From: an uncultured Collinsella sp.
GTDB taxonomy: Bacteria; Actinomycetota; Coriobacteriia; Coriobacteriales; Coriobacteriaceae
Direction of reading: 5' to 3'
DNA: 9,501 nucleotides
Assembly (NCBI GenBank): GCA_902494605.1
Contig: CABUUG010000068.1
Coordinates: 1 to 9,501, forward strand
The notes under the pieces were generated by a model. The model made no database searches, was not told where the DNA came from, and was given only the letters and a program-made list of their open reading frames with translations. Below are positions 1 to 6,369 of this stretch, piece after piece (position 1 is the stretch's first letter; every line of letters begins with the position of its first letter). The position numbers and the translations under genes are program-made.

Positions 1-2690
1 GCATCGGCCACACGGTCGACGGCGAGCACCTGGTACAGACGGCGCTTAAGCTCGGTCTTATCGTGATACGGCACAAACGGGTACAGGAACTCGATGTTCT
101 GCTCGCGAATCTCGTCGATATTGAGCGCCAGCGCCGTGGGGTAGCTCATGACGATGGGGCAGTTATAGCAGTTGCCAGCCGTCGGATCCTCCTTGCGCTC
201 CCAGCGCACGCACGGCATCCAAATGAAGTCGACGTCACGGTCGATGAGGTTCATCACGTGGCCGTGGCTCATCTTGGCCGGATAGCACACGCTCTCGGAC
301 GGCATGGACTCGATGCCCGCCTGGTAGGTCTTCTTGCTCGACTGGTCGGACAGCTGCACGCTAAAGCCCAGGCGTGTAAAGAACGCGTGCCAGAAGGGGT
401 AGTTCTCGTACATGTTGAGTGCGCGCGGGATACCCACGGTGCCGCGCGGGGCCTCGTCGGGACTCAGGACCTCGCGGTTAAAGAGCAGCTCGTTTTTCTT
501 TTTGAAGAGGTTGGGGGCCTCGGTCTTCTGCTTTTTGTGGCCGGCGCCCTTCTCGCAGCGGTTGCCGGTAATGAAGCGTCTGCCGCCGCCAAAGTCGTTG
601 ACGGTGAGCTGGCAGTTGTTGGAGCAACGGCCGCAGCGGACATGCTTTTGCGTCACGGTGAGGTGCGCGATGTCCTCGGCTGAAAGGATGGTCGAGGTGC
701 CATCGGCGCCGGCGCGATCGCGAGCGAGCAGGGCCGCACCATAGGCTCCCATGCAGCCGGCGATGTCGGGACGCACGGCATGAACGCCGGTGAGCTGCTC
801 AAATGCGCGAAGCGTGGCGTCGGACATAAAGGTGCCGCCCTGGACGATCACCTGGCTGCCGATCTCCTTGGGGTCGCGCAGCTTAATGACCTTGAACAGG
901 GCATTCTTGATGACGGAATAGGACAGGCCGGCCGCGATGTCGCCCACCGTGGCGCCTTCCTTTTGCGCCTGCTTGACGCGCGAGTTCATAAAGACCGTGC
1001 AGCGGCTACCCAGGTCGACGGGAGCCTTGGCATGGATGGCGGCGTCGGCAAACGCGCGCACGTCCATGTTCATGGACACGGCAAAGCTCTCGATAAAGCT
1101 GCCGCAGCCCGACGAGCAGGCCTCGTTGAGCATGATGTGCTCGATAACACCGTCCTTGACGCGCAGGCACTTCATGTCCTGACCGCCGATGTCCAGGATG
1201 AACTCGACGCCGGGCAGGAATGCCTTGGCGCCGCGCAGGTGCGCGACGGTCTCAATCTCGCCGGAGTCGGCCTTGAGGGCCTCGATGAGCAGCGCCTCGC
1301 CGTAGCCCGTGGTGGTCACGTGGCCGATGGTGCAGCCGGCGGGGATGTGGTTGTAGAAATCGGCCATGATGACCTTGGCCGTGCCAAGGATGTCGCCGTT
1401 GTTGTTACCGTACCAGGTGTGCAGCAGCTGGCCGTCCTCGCCCACGAGCGCGGCCTTCATGGTGGTGGAACCGGCGTCGATGCCAATGAACACGCGGCCG
1501 GTGTAGCCGTCGAGCTTGCCCTTGGGAACGACTTCCTGGTCGTGGCGGGTCTTGAACTCGGCAAAGTCCTCGTCGGTGGCAAAGAGCGGGTCCAGACGCT
1601 CGACCTCGGCACCCTGTGTGTCACCCAGGGCATCGATAGCCTCGATGAGCTGCGGGAACGTGCTGAGCTTGTTGGACTCATGCGCCATGGCGGCGCCGCT
1701 CGCCACAAACAGGTGGGCGTTTTGGGGCACAATGCGGTGCTCCTCGTCCAGGTTGAGCGTGAGGTAGAAGCGATGGCGCAGCTCGGAGAGATACTGCAGC
1801 GGGCCGCCCAAGAAGGCGACGTTACCGCGGATGGGACGGCCGCACGCCAGACCCGAGATGGTCTGGGTCACGACGGCCTGGAAGATGGAAGCGGCGACGT
1901 CCTCGGGACGGGCGCCTTCGTTGAGCAGCGGCTGGACGTCGGTCTTGGCAAAGACGCCGCAGCGGCTAGCGATGGGATAGATGGTGGTGGCGTTGGCCGC
2001 GAGTTCGTTAAGGCCGCTGGCATCGGTGTGCAGCAGGGTTGCCATCTGGTCGATGAACGCGCCTGTACCGCCGGCGCAGGTACCGTTCATGCGCTGCTCG
2101 ATGCCGTTGTCAAAGTAGATGATCTTGGCGTCCTCGCCGCCCAGCTCGATGGCGACATCGGTGGCCGGAATGAGGGTCTCGACGGCACGCTTGCTGGCGA
2201 TGACCTCCTGGACAAACTCCAGGTCGAGCCACTGGGACAGCAGCAGGCCGCCCGAGCCGGTAATGGCGCAGGTCATCTGGGCCGTCGGCAGCACGGTCGC
2301 GGCACCCTCGAACAGGTCGCGGGCGCAGGCGCGGACGTCGGTGTGGTGGCGCTGGTACTTGGCGTAGACGATCTGGTTGTCGTCGTTGAGCACAGCGAGC
2401 TTGACGGTAGTGGAGCCCACGTCGATGCCCAGGTGCAGGTTGCCACGAGCGTTCTCGGGGTTGAAGATCGCGCCTTCGGGGGCGTGGGTGGCGGCCACGG
2501 ACTCAGCGGCGGTGGCGAGCTCGCTAGCGACGGACGTCTCCCCTGCTGCGTTCTTGGCATCGGCAACTGCCTCGGCAACTTTCTCGGCAGCCGCGGTCGC
2601 GGCCTTCTGCGCGGCGTCCACCACGGCGGGCGCGGCCTCGCGTGCGGCAGCAACCATACGGTCCTTAATGCCCTCGACGAGTTTGCTCAT
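1..2690 (-). CDS. Fused 2-hydroxyacyl-CoA dehydratase activase (tandem BcrA/BadF ATPase domains + DUF2229-like), partial
   Basis: The frame gives 896 residues and continues past the left edge, so the C-terminus is missing. Two ASKHA-fold ATPase domains follow each other: about residues 86-336 (LGIDVGSTTVK at 87-97) and 400-655 (FIGIDAGSTTMK at 401-412). Each keeps a phosphate loop (LGGEDAK; IGGQDMK) and a cysteine pair (C205/C244; C525/C564). In the dimeric HgdC activator such cysteines hold a shared [4Fe-4S] cluster, so this chain may form an internal pseudo-dimer. A cysteine cluster follows (C686, C689, C693, C712), then a DUF2229-like region from about residue 750 (GIPRALNMYENYPFW). Family proteins use ATP to inject an electron into 2-hydroxyacyl-CoA dehydratases; the true substrate is unknown. 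Residues 1-85 are an unusual Ala/Lys/Glu-rich extension. The ATG at 2690 has a strong ribosome site (AGGAGAG, 2695-2703) and sits 12 bp after the tetR stop, so the two genes are probably one operon. Family assignment is firm; physiological role is inference. Confidence 0.9.
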   Translation of the reverse strand, partial: MSKLVEGIKDRMVAAAREAAPAVVDAAQKAATAAAEKVAEAVADAKNAAGETSVASELATAAESVAATHAPEGAIFNPENARGNLHLGIDVGSTTVKLAVLNDDNQIVYAKYQRHHTDVRACARDLFEGAATVLPTAQMTCAITGSGGLLLSQWLDLEFVQEVIASKRAVETLIPATDVAIELGGEDAKIIYFDNGIEQRMNGTCAGGTGAFIDQMATLLHTDASGLNELAANATTIYPIASRCGVFAKTDVQPLLNEGARPEDVAASIFQAVVTQTISGLACGRPIRGNVAFLGGPLQYLSELRHRFYLTLNLDEEHRIVPQNAHLFVASGAAMAHESNKLSTFPQLIEAIDALGDTQGAEVERLDPLFATDEDFAEFKTRHDQEVVPKGKLDGYTGRVFIGIDAGSTTMKAALVGEDGQLLHTWYGNNNGDILGTAKVIMADFYNHIPAGCTIGHVTTTGYGEALLIEALKADSGEIETVAHLRGAKAFLPGVEFILDIGGQDMKCLRVKDGVIEHIMLNEACSSGCGSFIESFAVSMNMDVRAFADAAIHAKAPVDLGSRCTVFMNSRVKQAQKEGATVGDIAAGLSYSVIKNALFKVIKLRDPKEIGSQVIVQGGTFMSDATLRAFEQLTGVHAVRPDIAGCMGAYGAALLARDRAGADGTSTILSAEDIAHLTVTQKHVRCGRCSNNCQLTVNDFGGGRRFITGNRCEKGAGHKKQKTEAPNLFKKKNELLFNREVLSPDEAPRGTVGIPRALNMYENYPFWHAFFTRLGFSVQLSDQSSKKTYQAGIESMPSESVCYPAKMSHGHVMNLIDRDVDFIWMPCVRWERKEDPTAGNCYNCPIVMSYPTALALNIDEIREQNIEFLYPFVPYHDKTELKRRLYQVLAVDRVAD

Positions 2691-2702
2691 CTGTCTCTCC
2701 TC

Positions 2703-3413
2703 TTAGTTGTTGGACTCGACGGTTGCGACGGTGTCGGCCGCGTCCTCGAGCTGCAAGTTCAATAGCTTCATGCCATATTCCGGCACGTTGATATCGATGG
2801 GTTGGCCATACAGGTCACCAGGGCGCACAAAAGCGAGCACCGTCATAATGCGCGCCATGGCCTCGGGCGATTCGGTGAGCCCACGCTCAAACCAGCGCTG
2901 AATCATGCCGACCTCGGCACTCACGACGTAGGTGACGTAGTAGTCAAAGAACGTACCCAGCGCCAGGCCCAAAATGCCCGTCTGCGCACGCGGCACCACA
3001 GCCTCACGAGCGGTGTCGATGATCCTTTTAATGAAGGCCTGGTCGCCGCCCGGACCCAGCAGCGCACCGATTAAGTCGCGGTTGGCCGCAAGATAACGCA
3101 GCAGCTCAACCGAACCGGGCGCCGGCTCGAGCTCATCGATATTGTGATAGAGATCAGGCAGCTGAGCTGCAGTGATGAGCTCAATGCGCTCACGGATCTC
3201 GGCCAGCAAGCCGTCCTCGATTTGATTGATAAAGTCGGGAATATCGCGGTAGTGCGAATAGAACGTGCGGCGTGTAAGACCGGCGCGCTCGGTGAGCGAC
3301 GCGACGTTAATGCGCGAAAAGTCGCCGCTTTCGGCAAGCTCGCTGGCAAGCGCCTGGCGAAGGGCACGCTGCGAGCGAAGGGACCGGCGATCGCATTTCT
3401 CGAGCTGGGACAA
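2703..3413 (-). CDS. TetR/AcrR-family transcriptional regulator
   Basis: A 236-residue protein of typical size for TetR repressors. The N-terminal helix-turn-helix is clear at about residues 32-60 (INVASLTERAGLTRRTFYSHY), with the usual TFYxHYxDI recognition-helix pattern; the remaining roughly 170 residues are the ligand-binding and dimerisation part, whose ligand cannot be read from sequence. The start is TTG at 3413: an in-frame TAA lies five codons upstream, no ATG exists near the N-terminus, and a perfect AAGGAGG stands 4 nt before the TTG. The gene lies directly upstream of the activase fusion with a 12-bp gap, so it probably controls its own operon. Two inverted repeats in its promoter support autoregulation. 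Family is certain by motif; target and inducer (an acyl-CoA would be plausible) are inference. Confidence 0.9.
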   Translation of the reverse strand: MSQLEKCDRRSLRSQRALRQALASELAESGDFSRINVASLTERAGLTRRTFYSHYRDIPDFINQIEDGLLAEIRERIELITAAQLPDLYHNIDELEPAPGSVELLRYLAANRDLIGALLGPGGDQAFIKRIIDTAREAVVPRAQTGILGLALGTFFDYYVTYVVSAEVGMIQRWFERGLTESPEAMARIMTVLAFVRPGDLYGQPIDINVPEYGMKLLNLQLEDAADTVATVESNN

Positions 3414-3417
3414 GCGT

Positions 3418-3424
3418 CCTCCTT
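3418..3424 (-). promoter_or_regulatory. Ribosome binding site of tetR, supports TTG start
   Basis: AAGGAGG on the minus strand, a full match to the anti-Shine-Dalgarno, 4 nt before the TTG at 3413. Together with the in-frame TAA just upstream it fixes the non-ATG start. Confidence 0.8.
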
Positions 3425-3434
3425 GTTACTCAGC

Positions 3435-3452
3435 CTGTGCGCTATTGCACAG
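3435..3452. promoter_or_regulatory. Inverted repeat, candidate TetR operator 1
   Basis: CTGTGC-GCTATT-GCACAG: 6-bp perfect arms around a 6-bp spacer, in the tetR leader 22 bp upstream of the TTG. It shares the 8-mer ATTGCACA (3444-3451) with the second palindrome, whose copy begins 19 bp further upstream, about two helical turns. Operator role for the adjacent TetR protein is inferred from position and symmetry. Confidence 0.5.
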
Positions 3453-3462
3453 TGCGAGTATT

Positions 3463-3491
3463 ATTGCACACCGTGTGCATCAACACGTAAA
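3463..3491 (-). promoter_or_regulatory. Candidate promoter of tetR-activase operon
   Basis: On the minus strand TTTACG (3486-3491) and TGCAAT (3463-3468) are separated by 17 bp; each matches four of six consensus positions. The match is moderate, but the position in the only intergenic space upstream of tetR and the overlap with the palindrome make it the best candidate. An alternative -10 is AATAAT a few bases downstream. Confidence 0.35.
3465..3479. promoter_or_regulatory. Perfect palindrome, candidate TetR operator 2
   Basis: TGCACAC-C-GTGTGCA: 7-bp perfect arms with one central base. It lies between and overlaps the best candidate -35 and -10 elements for tetR, which is where a repressor would block RNA polymerase. 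It shares TGTGC/GCACA half-sites with the repeat at 3435-3452. Confidence 0.55.
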
Positions 3492-3505
3492 GGCAATATT
3501 TAGGA

Positions 3506-3533
3506 TGTGACGAAGGGCAGTCCCTTTGTCACA
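3506..3533. terminator. 12-bp stem-loop after the HAD gene, possible terminator or palindromic repeat
   Basis: TGTGACGAAGGG and CCCTTTGTCACA pair over 12 positions (11 Watson-Crick and one G-T wobble) around a CAGT loop. The hairpin begins directly after the TAA of the HAD gene. No clean T-run follows on either side (TCCTAAATATT on the minus strand), so it may end the HAD transcript weakly, act as an RNA-stabilising 3' end, or be a copy of a dispersed palindromic element. Confidence 0.5.
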
Positions 3534-4397
3534 TTATTCGATGACGGTGCGGGAGTTTTGCTTGCGCATGGTGGCGAGCATATGCTTGGGAACGGCGTGG
3601 ACCATGCAACTGCCGATGGTCACGCTCGCGGCGGCCTTGGCCGCGTCACTGCCGTTTTTGGTCGCGTAGCTGTGACGGAAACGCTTGAGCATGGCGATAT
3701 CGTTGCCGCCGTCGCCGTAGACCGCGACCTCGTCCTCGGCAATACCGTAGTAGCCCGCCAGCCACGCCACGCTCTCGCCCTTGTTGCACGCCACGTCCGT
3801 GATCTCGAACATCACCGGATCGAACGGCGCGTTGACCACGCGGTCCGATCGCTCAGCCAAATATGCCTTAAGGTCGCGCTCCAGCTCGGGCGAGGTCACG
3901 CGGCAGTTGATTTTGCACACGTCATGACGCAGGATGTCACCGATCGACTGGTCGAAATACTGTTCCTCGTGATACCCGCCACGTGCACGCATGCCGCGCA
4001 TCACGATGCGCTTGATAGGACTGTCCTTTTTAAAGCCCGCCTGGTGCATCTCGAACGAACCGCTCGAGAACATGCCGTCGGGCGTGGAGCAGTCGAAGCA
4101 AATGTCCGGGAACGCTTTGAGCAGCTCCTCGGTAACCTGCGGGTCGATGGTCCAGGTCTTGAGCACCTCACCATGGCTGTCGCGCACGATGGATCCGTTG
4201 GAGCAGCAGGCGTCGAGTGCCAGACCTGTGAAGCCATGCTCGCCGATCGGCAGCGTCGAGCGTCCGGTCGCGGGAACCACATGCAGCCCGGCTTCGGTCA
4301 GCTCGCGAATGGCGCGGCGGATGGTTCCGTCGGCCTCGTGTAGGGCATTCAGCAGCGTTCCGTCTAAGTCACTCGCAAACATCTTGATCATGGGCAT
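3534..4397 (-). CDS. Cof-type HAD-superfamily hydrolase (HAD-IIB phosphatase)
   Basis: A 287-residue soluble protein, the usual length for Cof-like HAD-IIB phosphatases, which dephosphorylate sugar phosphates, flavin precursors and similar small molecules. Catalytic motif I is DLDGT at residues 10-14 (nucleophile D10, general acid/base D12). The motif III lysine is in the NKGESV segment, and motif IV is GDGGNDIAM at 228-236, binding Mg2+. The region between holds the IIB cap, which sets substrate specificity, so the substrate cannot be named. The start is ATG 4397 with AAGGAG 5-6 nt upstream; a second ATG two codons later is equally placed and cannot be excluded. A likely promoter lies immediately upstream, so the gene is probably expressed separately from amtB-glnK. 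Confidence 0.9.
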   Translation of the reverse strand: MPMIKMFASDLDGTLLNALHEADGTIRRAIRELTEAGLHVVPATGRSTLPIGEHGFTGLALDACCSNGSIVRDSHGEVLKTWTIDPQVTEELLKAFPDICFDCSTPDGMFSSGSFEMHQAGFKKDSPIKRIVMRGMRARGGYHEEQYFDQSIGDILRHDVCKINCRVTSPELERDLKAYLAERSDRVVNAPFDPVMFEITDVACNKGESVAWLAGYYGIAEDEVAVYGDGGNDIAMLKRFRHSYATKNGSDAAKAAASVTIGSCMVHAVPKHMLATMRKQNSRTVIE

Positions 4398-4419
4398 GCC
4401 TCTCCTTCGTCTGCACGAT

Positions 4420-4447
4420 ATTGTAGACGAGAACGGGCGCGCCCCAA
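4420..4447 (-). promoter_or_regulatory. Candidate promoter of the HAD hydrolase gene
   Basis: Minus-strand TTGGGG (4442-4447), 16-bp spacer, TACAAT (4420-4425; five of six consensus bases). Transcription would begin near 4413, leaving a short leader that still contains the AAGGAG site. The -35 lies inside the loop and stem of the glnK terminator, so the two signals overlap. Confidence 0.5.
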
Positions 4448-4462
4448 GAGAGGCACGCCCGT
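4433..4462 (-). terminator. Hairpin terminator of amtB-glnK
   Basis: ACGGGCGTGCC and GGCGCGCCCGT pair over 11 positions with one mismatch, around an 8-nt loop, 16 bp after the glnK stop. On the minus strand it is followed by the T-rich TCTCGTCT, an imperfect but usual tail for a high-GC intrinsic terminator. Confidence 0.6.
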
Positions 4463-4478
4463 CAGGCGAAAGATTGTC

Positions 4479-4817
4479 CTACACCGCGGCGGGGCCGTGT
4501 TCGCCGGTACGAATGCGGATAACTTCTTCGACCGGCTCGACCCAGATCTTGCCGTCGCCGACGGCTCCGGTGCGAGCAGCGTTGCAGATGATGTCGACAA
4601 TTCCGTCGACATGTTCATCGGCGCAGATGAGGGTGAACTGTACCTTAGGGATCGTGTTGACAAGCAACTCGTTGCCGCGCACGTATTCCTTCCAGCCATG
4701 TTGCGCACCGCAGCCCTGCACCTGGTTGATAGTCATACCGCGAACATCAGCAGCAAACAGCGCGTCCTTAAGAACCTCAAGCTTCTCGGCACGAACGATC
4801 GCCGTAATCTTCTTCAT
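4479..4817 (-). CDS. glnK: PII nitrogen regulatory protein (GlnK/GlnB family)
   Basis: A 112-residue protein, the standard PII length. It aligns without gaps to GlnB from MKKI through VIRIRTGE. Conserved points are Q39 and K58 (2-oxoglutarate/Mg-ATP binding), the B-loop TGAVGDGKI at 83-91, and R101/R103. PII trimers read ATP/ADP and 2-oxoglutarate; when encoded beside amtB they normally plug the ammonium channel when nitrogen is plentiful. Oddities: position 51, the Tyr uridylylated in proteobacteria and adenylylated in actinobacteria, is Leu, position 46 is Val (a Tyr is at 45), and position 38 is Ala instead of the usual Arg. R47, which blocks the channel pore in GlnK-AmtB, is kept. The ATG at 4817 has GAGAGG upstream. 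It is the second gene after amtB. Family assignment is very firm; glnK rather than glnB is chosen from context. Confidence 0.93.
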   Translation of the reverse strand: MKKITAIVRAEKLEVLKDALFAADVRGMTINQVQGCGAQHGWKEYVRGNELLVNTIPKVQFTLICADEHVDGIVDIICNAARTGAVGDGKIWVEPVEEVIRIRTGEHGPAAV

Positions 4818-4844
4818 AGTGAATTCCTCTCTTTAATAAAGAAA

Positions 4845-4858
4845 TGAATTGTCATTCA
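4845..4858. promoter_or_regulatory. AT-rich inverted repeat upstream of glnK
   Basis: TGAAT-TGTC-ATTCA, perfect 5-bp arms, inside a short AT-rich island (about 4825-4862) that contrasts with the surrounding GC-rich DNA. TTGAAT and TATTAA on the minus strand resemble promoter boxes, but their 15-bp spacing and closeness to the start codon are poor. A secondary glnK promoter or operator is possible. Confidence 0.3.
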
Positions 4859-4867
4859 ATGACGCGG

Positions 4868-4963
4868 GTTTTCCAGGTGCCCGAGATTGCCCCGAAAGAG
4901 GAGCGCCGCGTACTTCGGTACGCAAGCGACGGTTTGAGGGGCAAGGTCGGGTGCCTGGGGAAG
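4868..4963. repeat. Long imperfect stem-loop element between amtB and glnK
   Basis: Outer arms TTTTCCAGGTGCCCGA and TCGGGTGCCTGGGGAA pair over 16 positions including four G-T wobbles. After a 2x2 internal loop TTGCCCC (4887-4893) pairs with GGGGCAA (4938-4944). At the tip GCGTAC-TTCG-GTACGC (4908-4923) forms a perfect 6-bp stem. Read on the plus strand this tip is the very stable cUUCGg tetraloop. It does not encode a plausible protein. It could be a dispersed repeat or an mRNA element that sets the amtB:glnK ratio. Confidence 0.6.
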
Positions 4964-5008
4964 CCGCGCGACGATTGAACGGCAAGGTGCGGAGCTTGGG
5001 GAAGCTGC
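4926..5008. repeat. Two tandem ~42-bp direct repeats
   Basis: Copy 1 is 4926-4967 and copy 2 is 4968-5008, both beginning GCGACG and ending in GGGGAAGC-GC. By eye they differ at nine of 42 aligned positions, one of them a gap (about 79% identity). Copy 2 runs into the amtB stop codon, and copy 1 supplies the 3' half of the large stem-loop, so the two structures overlap. Confidence 0.55.
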
Positions 5009-6285
5009 TAATCGAGTCCGGAGAACGAAGGGTAGGCGCTCTCGCCGTGCTGACTCGCATCCAGGCCCAGCGCCTCGTCGGCCTCGTCCACGCGCAGGCT
5101 GCCGTGGAACAGCGCCTTGACCACCGCGGCGATCACCAAGTCGAGCACCAGTACAATAGCGACCGTCACCACAATGCCCAAAATCTGCGAGATGAGCAGC
5201 GAGACATCGCCCGTGTAGAACAGGCCGCCCTTACCGGTCCACGAGAGCTCCGGCACGCAGAACAGCCCCGTGAGCACGCCGCCCAGGATGCCGCCGATGC
5301 CGTGGCAGCCAAACGCGTCGAGCGCATCGTCGTAGCCAAATTTGGTCTTAAGATGGCTGATGGCCAGGTAGCAGACGGGAGATACGATCAGGCCCATGAC
5401 CAGCGCCGCCCACGGCTCGACAAAGCCCGCGCCCGGCGTGACCACCACAAGGCCCGCAACCAGACCGGTGCTGGCGCCCACCAGCGTGGGGCGACCTGTG
5501 TGCACGCGCTCGACGGCAAGCCACGAGACCATGCCCGCCGCGCTGGCCGTCACGGTATTGAGGATGGCAAGTGCCGCCACGGCGTCGGCCTTGAACTCGC
5601 TGCCGCCGTTAAAGCCAAACCAGCCAAACCAAAGCAGGCCGGCTCCCAGCGCCACAAACGGCACGTTATGCGGACGGTAGCTCACCATGCCAAAGCCGCG
5701 ACGACGGCCGAGCATTAAGCAGAGAATCAGGCCCGTAAGACCAGACGAGATGTGCACCACGTCGCCGCCGGCAAAGTCGAGCGCGCCGATGATATCGCCA
5801 ATAAAGGAGCCCTCGCCGCCCCAAGCCATGTGAGCGAGCGGCGCATAGACCACGAGCAGCCAAATACCCAGGAAGGCCGTCGTGGCACCGAACTTAACGC
5901 GGCCGGCCAGGCTGCCCGTGACGATAGCAGCCGTGATCATGGCAAATGCCATCTGGAAGGCGATGTTGATGATCTGAGGGTAGACGACACCGTCCGCAGC
6001 ATTGCCCTCAGCCGCCTGCAGCACCTGGTTGAGCACCGGCAGGCACAGCAGCTGGTCAAGGCCTCCAATAAACGGACTCGAACCGTCGCCGCCATAGGCC
6101 AGAGACCAGCCGGCAACAATCCACAGCACACCAACCAGACCAATGGCGCCAAAGCACATGAGCATGGTGTTGATGACATTTTTGCGCCTGGACAGGCCGC
6201 CATAGAAAAACGCCAGACCCGGTGTCATTAAAAACACGAGCATGGTGCAGATGAGCATAAACGTTGTCGATCCCGTATCGTACAT
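5008..6285 (-). CDS. amtB: Ammonium transporter, Amt/MEP/Rh family
   Basis: A 425-residue inner-membrane protein with about eleven hydrophobic spans, conducting NH4+/NH3 as a trimer. The Amt signature is present (DFAGGDVVHISSG, 170-182). The pore twin histidines are H178 and H328 (CHGIGG), the periplasmic gate phenylalanines F114 and F225 (WFGWFGFNGG), and the substrate-site acidic and aromatic residues D170 and W155 by alignment with E. coli AmtB from memory. The cytoplasmic tail keeps the conserved EALGLDASQHGESAY pattern that packs against PII. No cleaved signal peptide is obvious. The frame is open 19 codons further upstream, but the ATG at 6285 is preferred: AAGGGAG lies 5 nt before it and the family homology begins there (MYDTGSTTFML). 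It precedes glnK by 190 bp in the same direction. Confidence 0.95.
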   Translation of the reverse strand: MYDTGSTTFMLICTMLVFLMTPGLAFFYGGLSRRKNVINTMLMCFGAIGLVGVLWIVAGWSLAYGGDGSSPFIGGLDQLLCLPVLNQVLQAAEGNAADGVVYPQIINIAFQMAFAMITAAIVTGSLAGRVKFGATTAFLGIWLLVVYAPLAHMAWGGEGSFIGDIIGALDFAGGDVVHISSGLTGLILCLMLGRRRGFGMVSYRPHNVPFVALGAGLLWFGWFGFNGGSEFKADAVAALAILNTVTASAAGMVSWLAVERVHTGRPTLVGASTGLVAGLVVVTPGAGFVEPWAALVMGLIVSPVCYLAISHLKTKFGYDDALDAFGCHGIGGILGGVLTGLFCVPELSWTGKGGLFYTGDVSLLISQILGIVVTVAIVLVLDLVIAAVVKALFHGSLRVDEADEALGLDASQHGESAYPSFSGLD

Positions 6286-6290
6286 TCGCT

Positions 6291-6297
6291 CTCCCTT
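6291..6297 (-). promoter_or_regulatory. Ribosome binding site of amtB, decides start
   Basis: AAGGGAG on the minus strand, 5 nt before the ATG at 6285. The upstream in-frame ATG at 6342 has no comparable site, so translation is placed at 6285. Confidence 0.7.
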
Positions 6298-6342
6298 GGT
6301 CGCATGAACGTTGTCGGCGCCCATAATGCGGCCGAGGGGCAA

Positions 6343-6356
6343 CTGGTGTAGACCAG
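6343..6356. promoter_or_regulatory. Small inverted repeat in the amtB leader
   Basis: CTGGT-GTAG-ACCAG, perfect 5-bp arms and 4-bp loop, 57 bp upstream of the amtB start. It could be a leader hairpin or half of an operator. Evidence is only symmetry and position. Confidence 0.25.
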
Positions 6357-6369
6357 ATACGGCATTGTT

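Noticed and set aside
780..2765. A 661-codon open frame on the plus strand
   Set aside because: It is antisense to the activase gene, whose product shows continuous family motifs; the plus-strand translation is low-complexity Gly/Ala/Val/Asp-rich without recognisable domains, a usual artefact of GC-rich third positions.
3507..4343. A 278-codon open frame on the plus strand
   Set aside because: It mirrors the HAD hydrolase gene, which has all catalytic motifs on the other strand.
4849..5718. A 289-codon open frame on the plus strand starting in the amtB-glnK gap
   Set aside because: Most of it is antisense to amtB, and the part in the gap encodes Arg/Gly-rich sequence derived from the stem-loop and repeats.
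6286..6342. Extended amtB start at the ATG at 6342
   Set aside because: The extra 19 residues are not Amt-like, and a good ribosome site sits just before ATG 6285.
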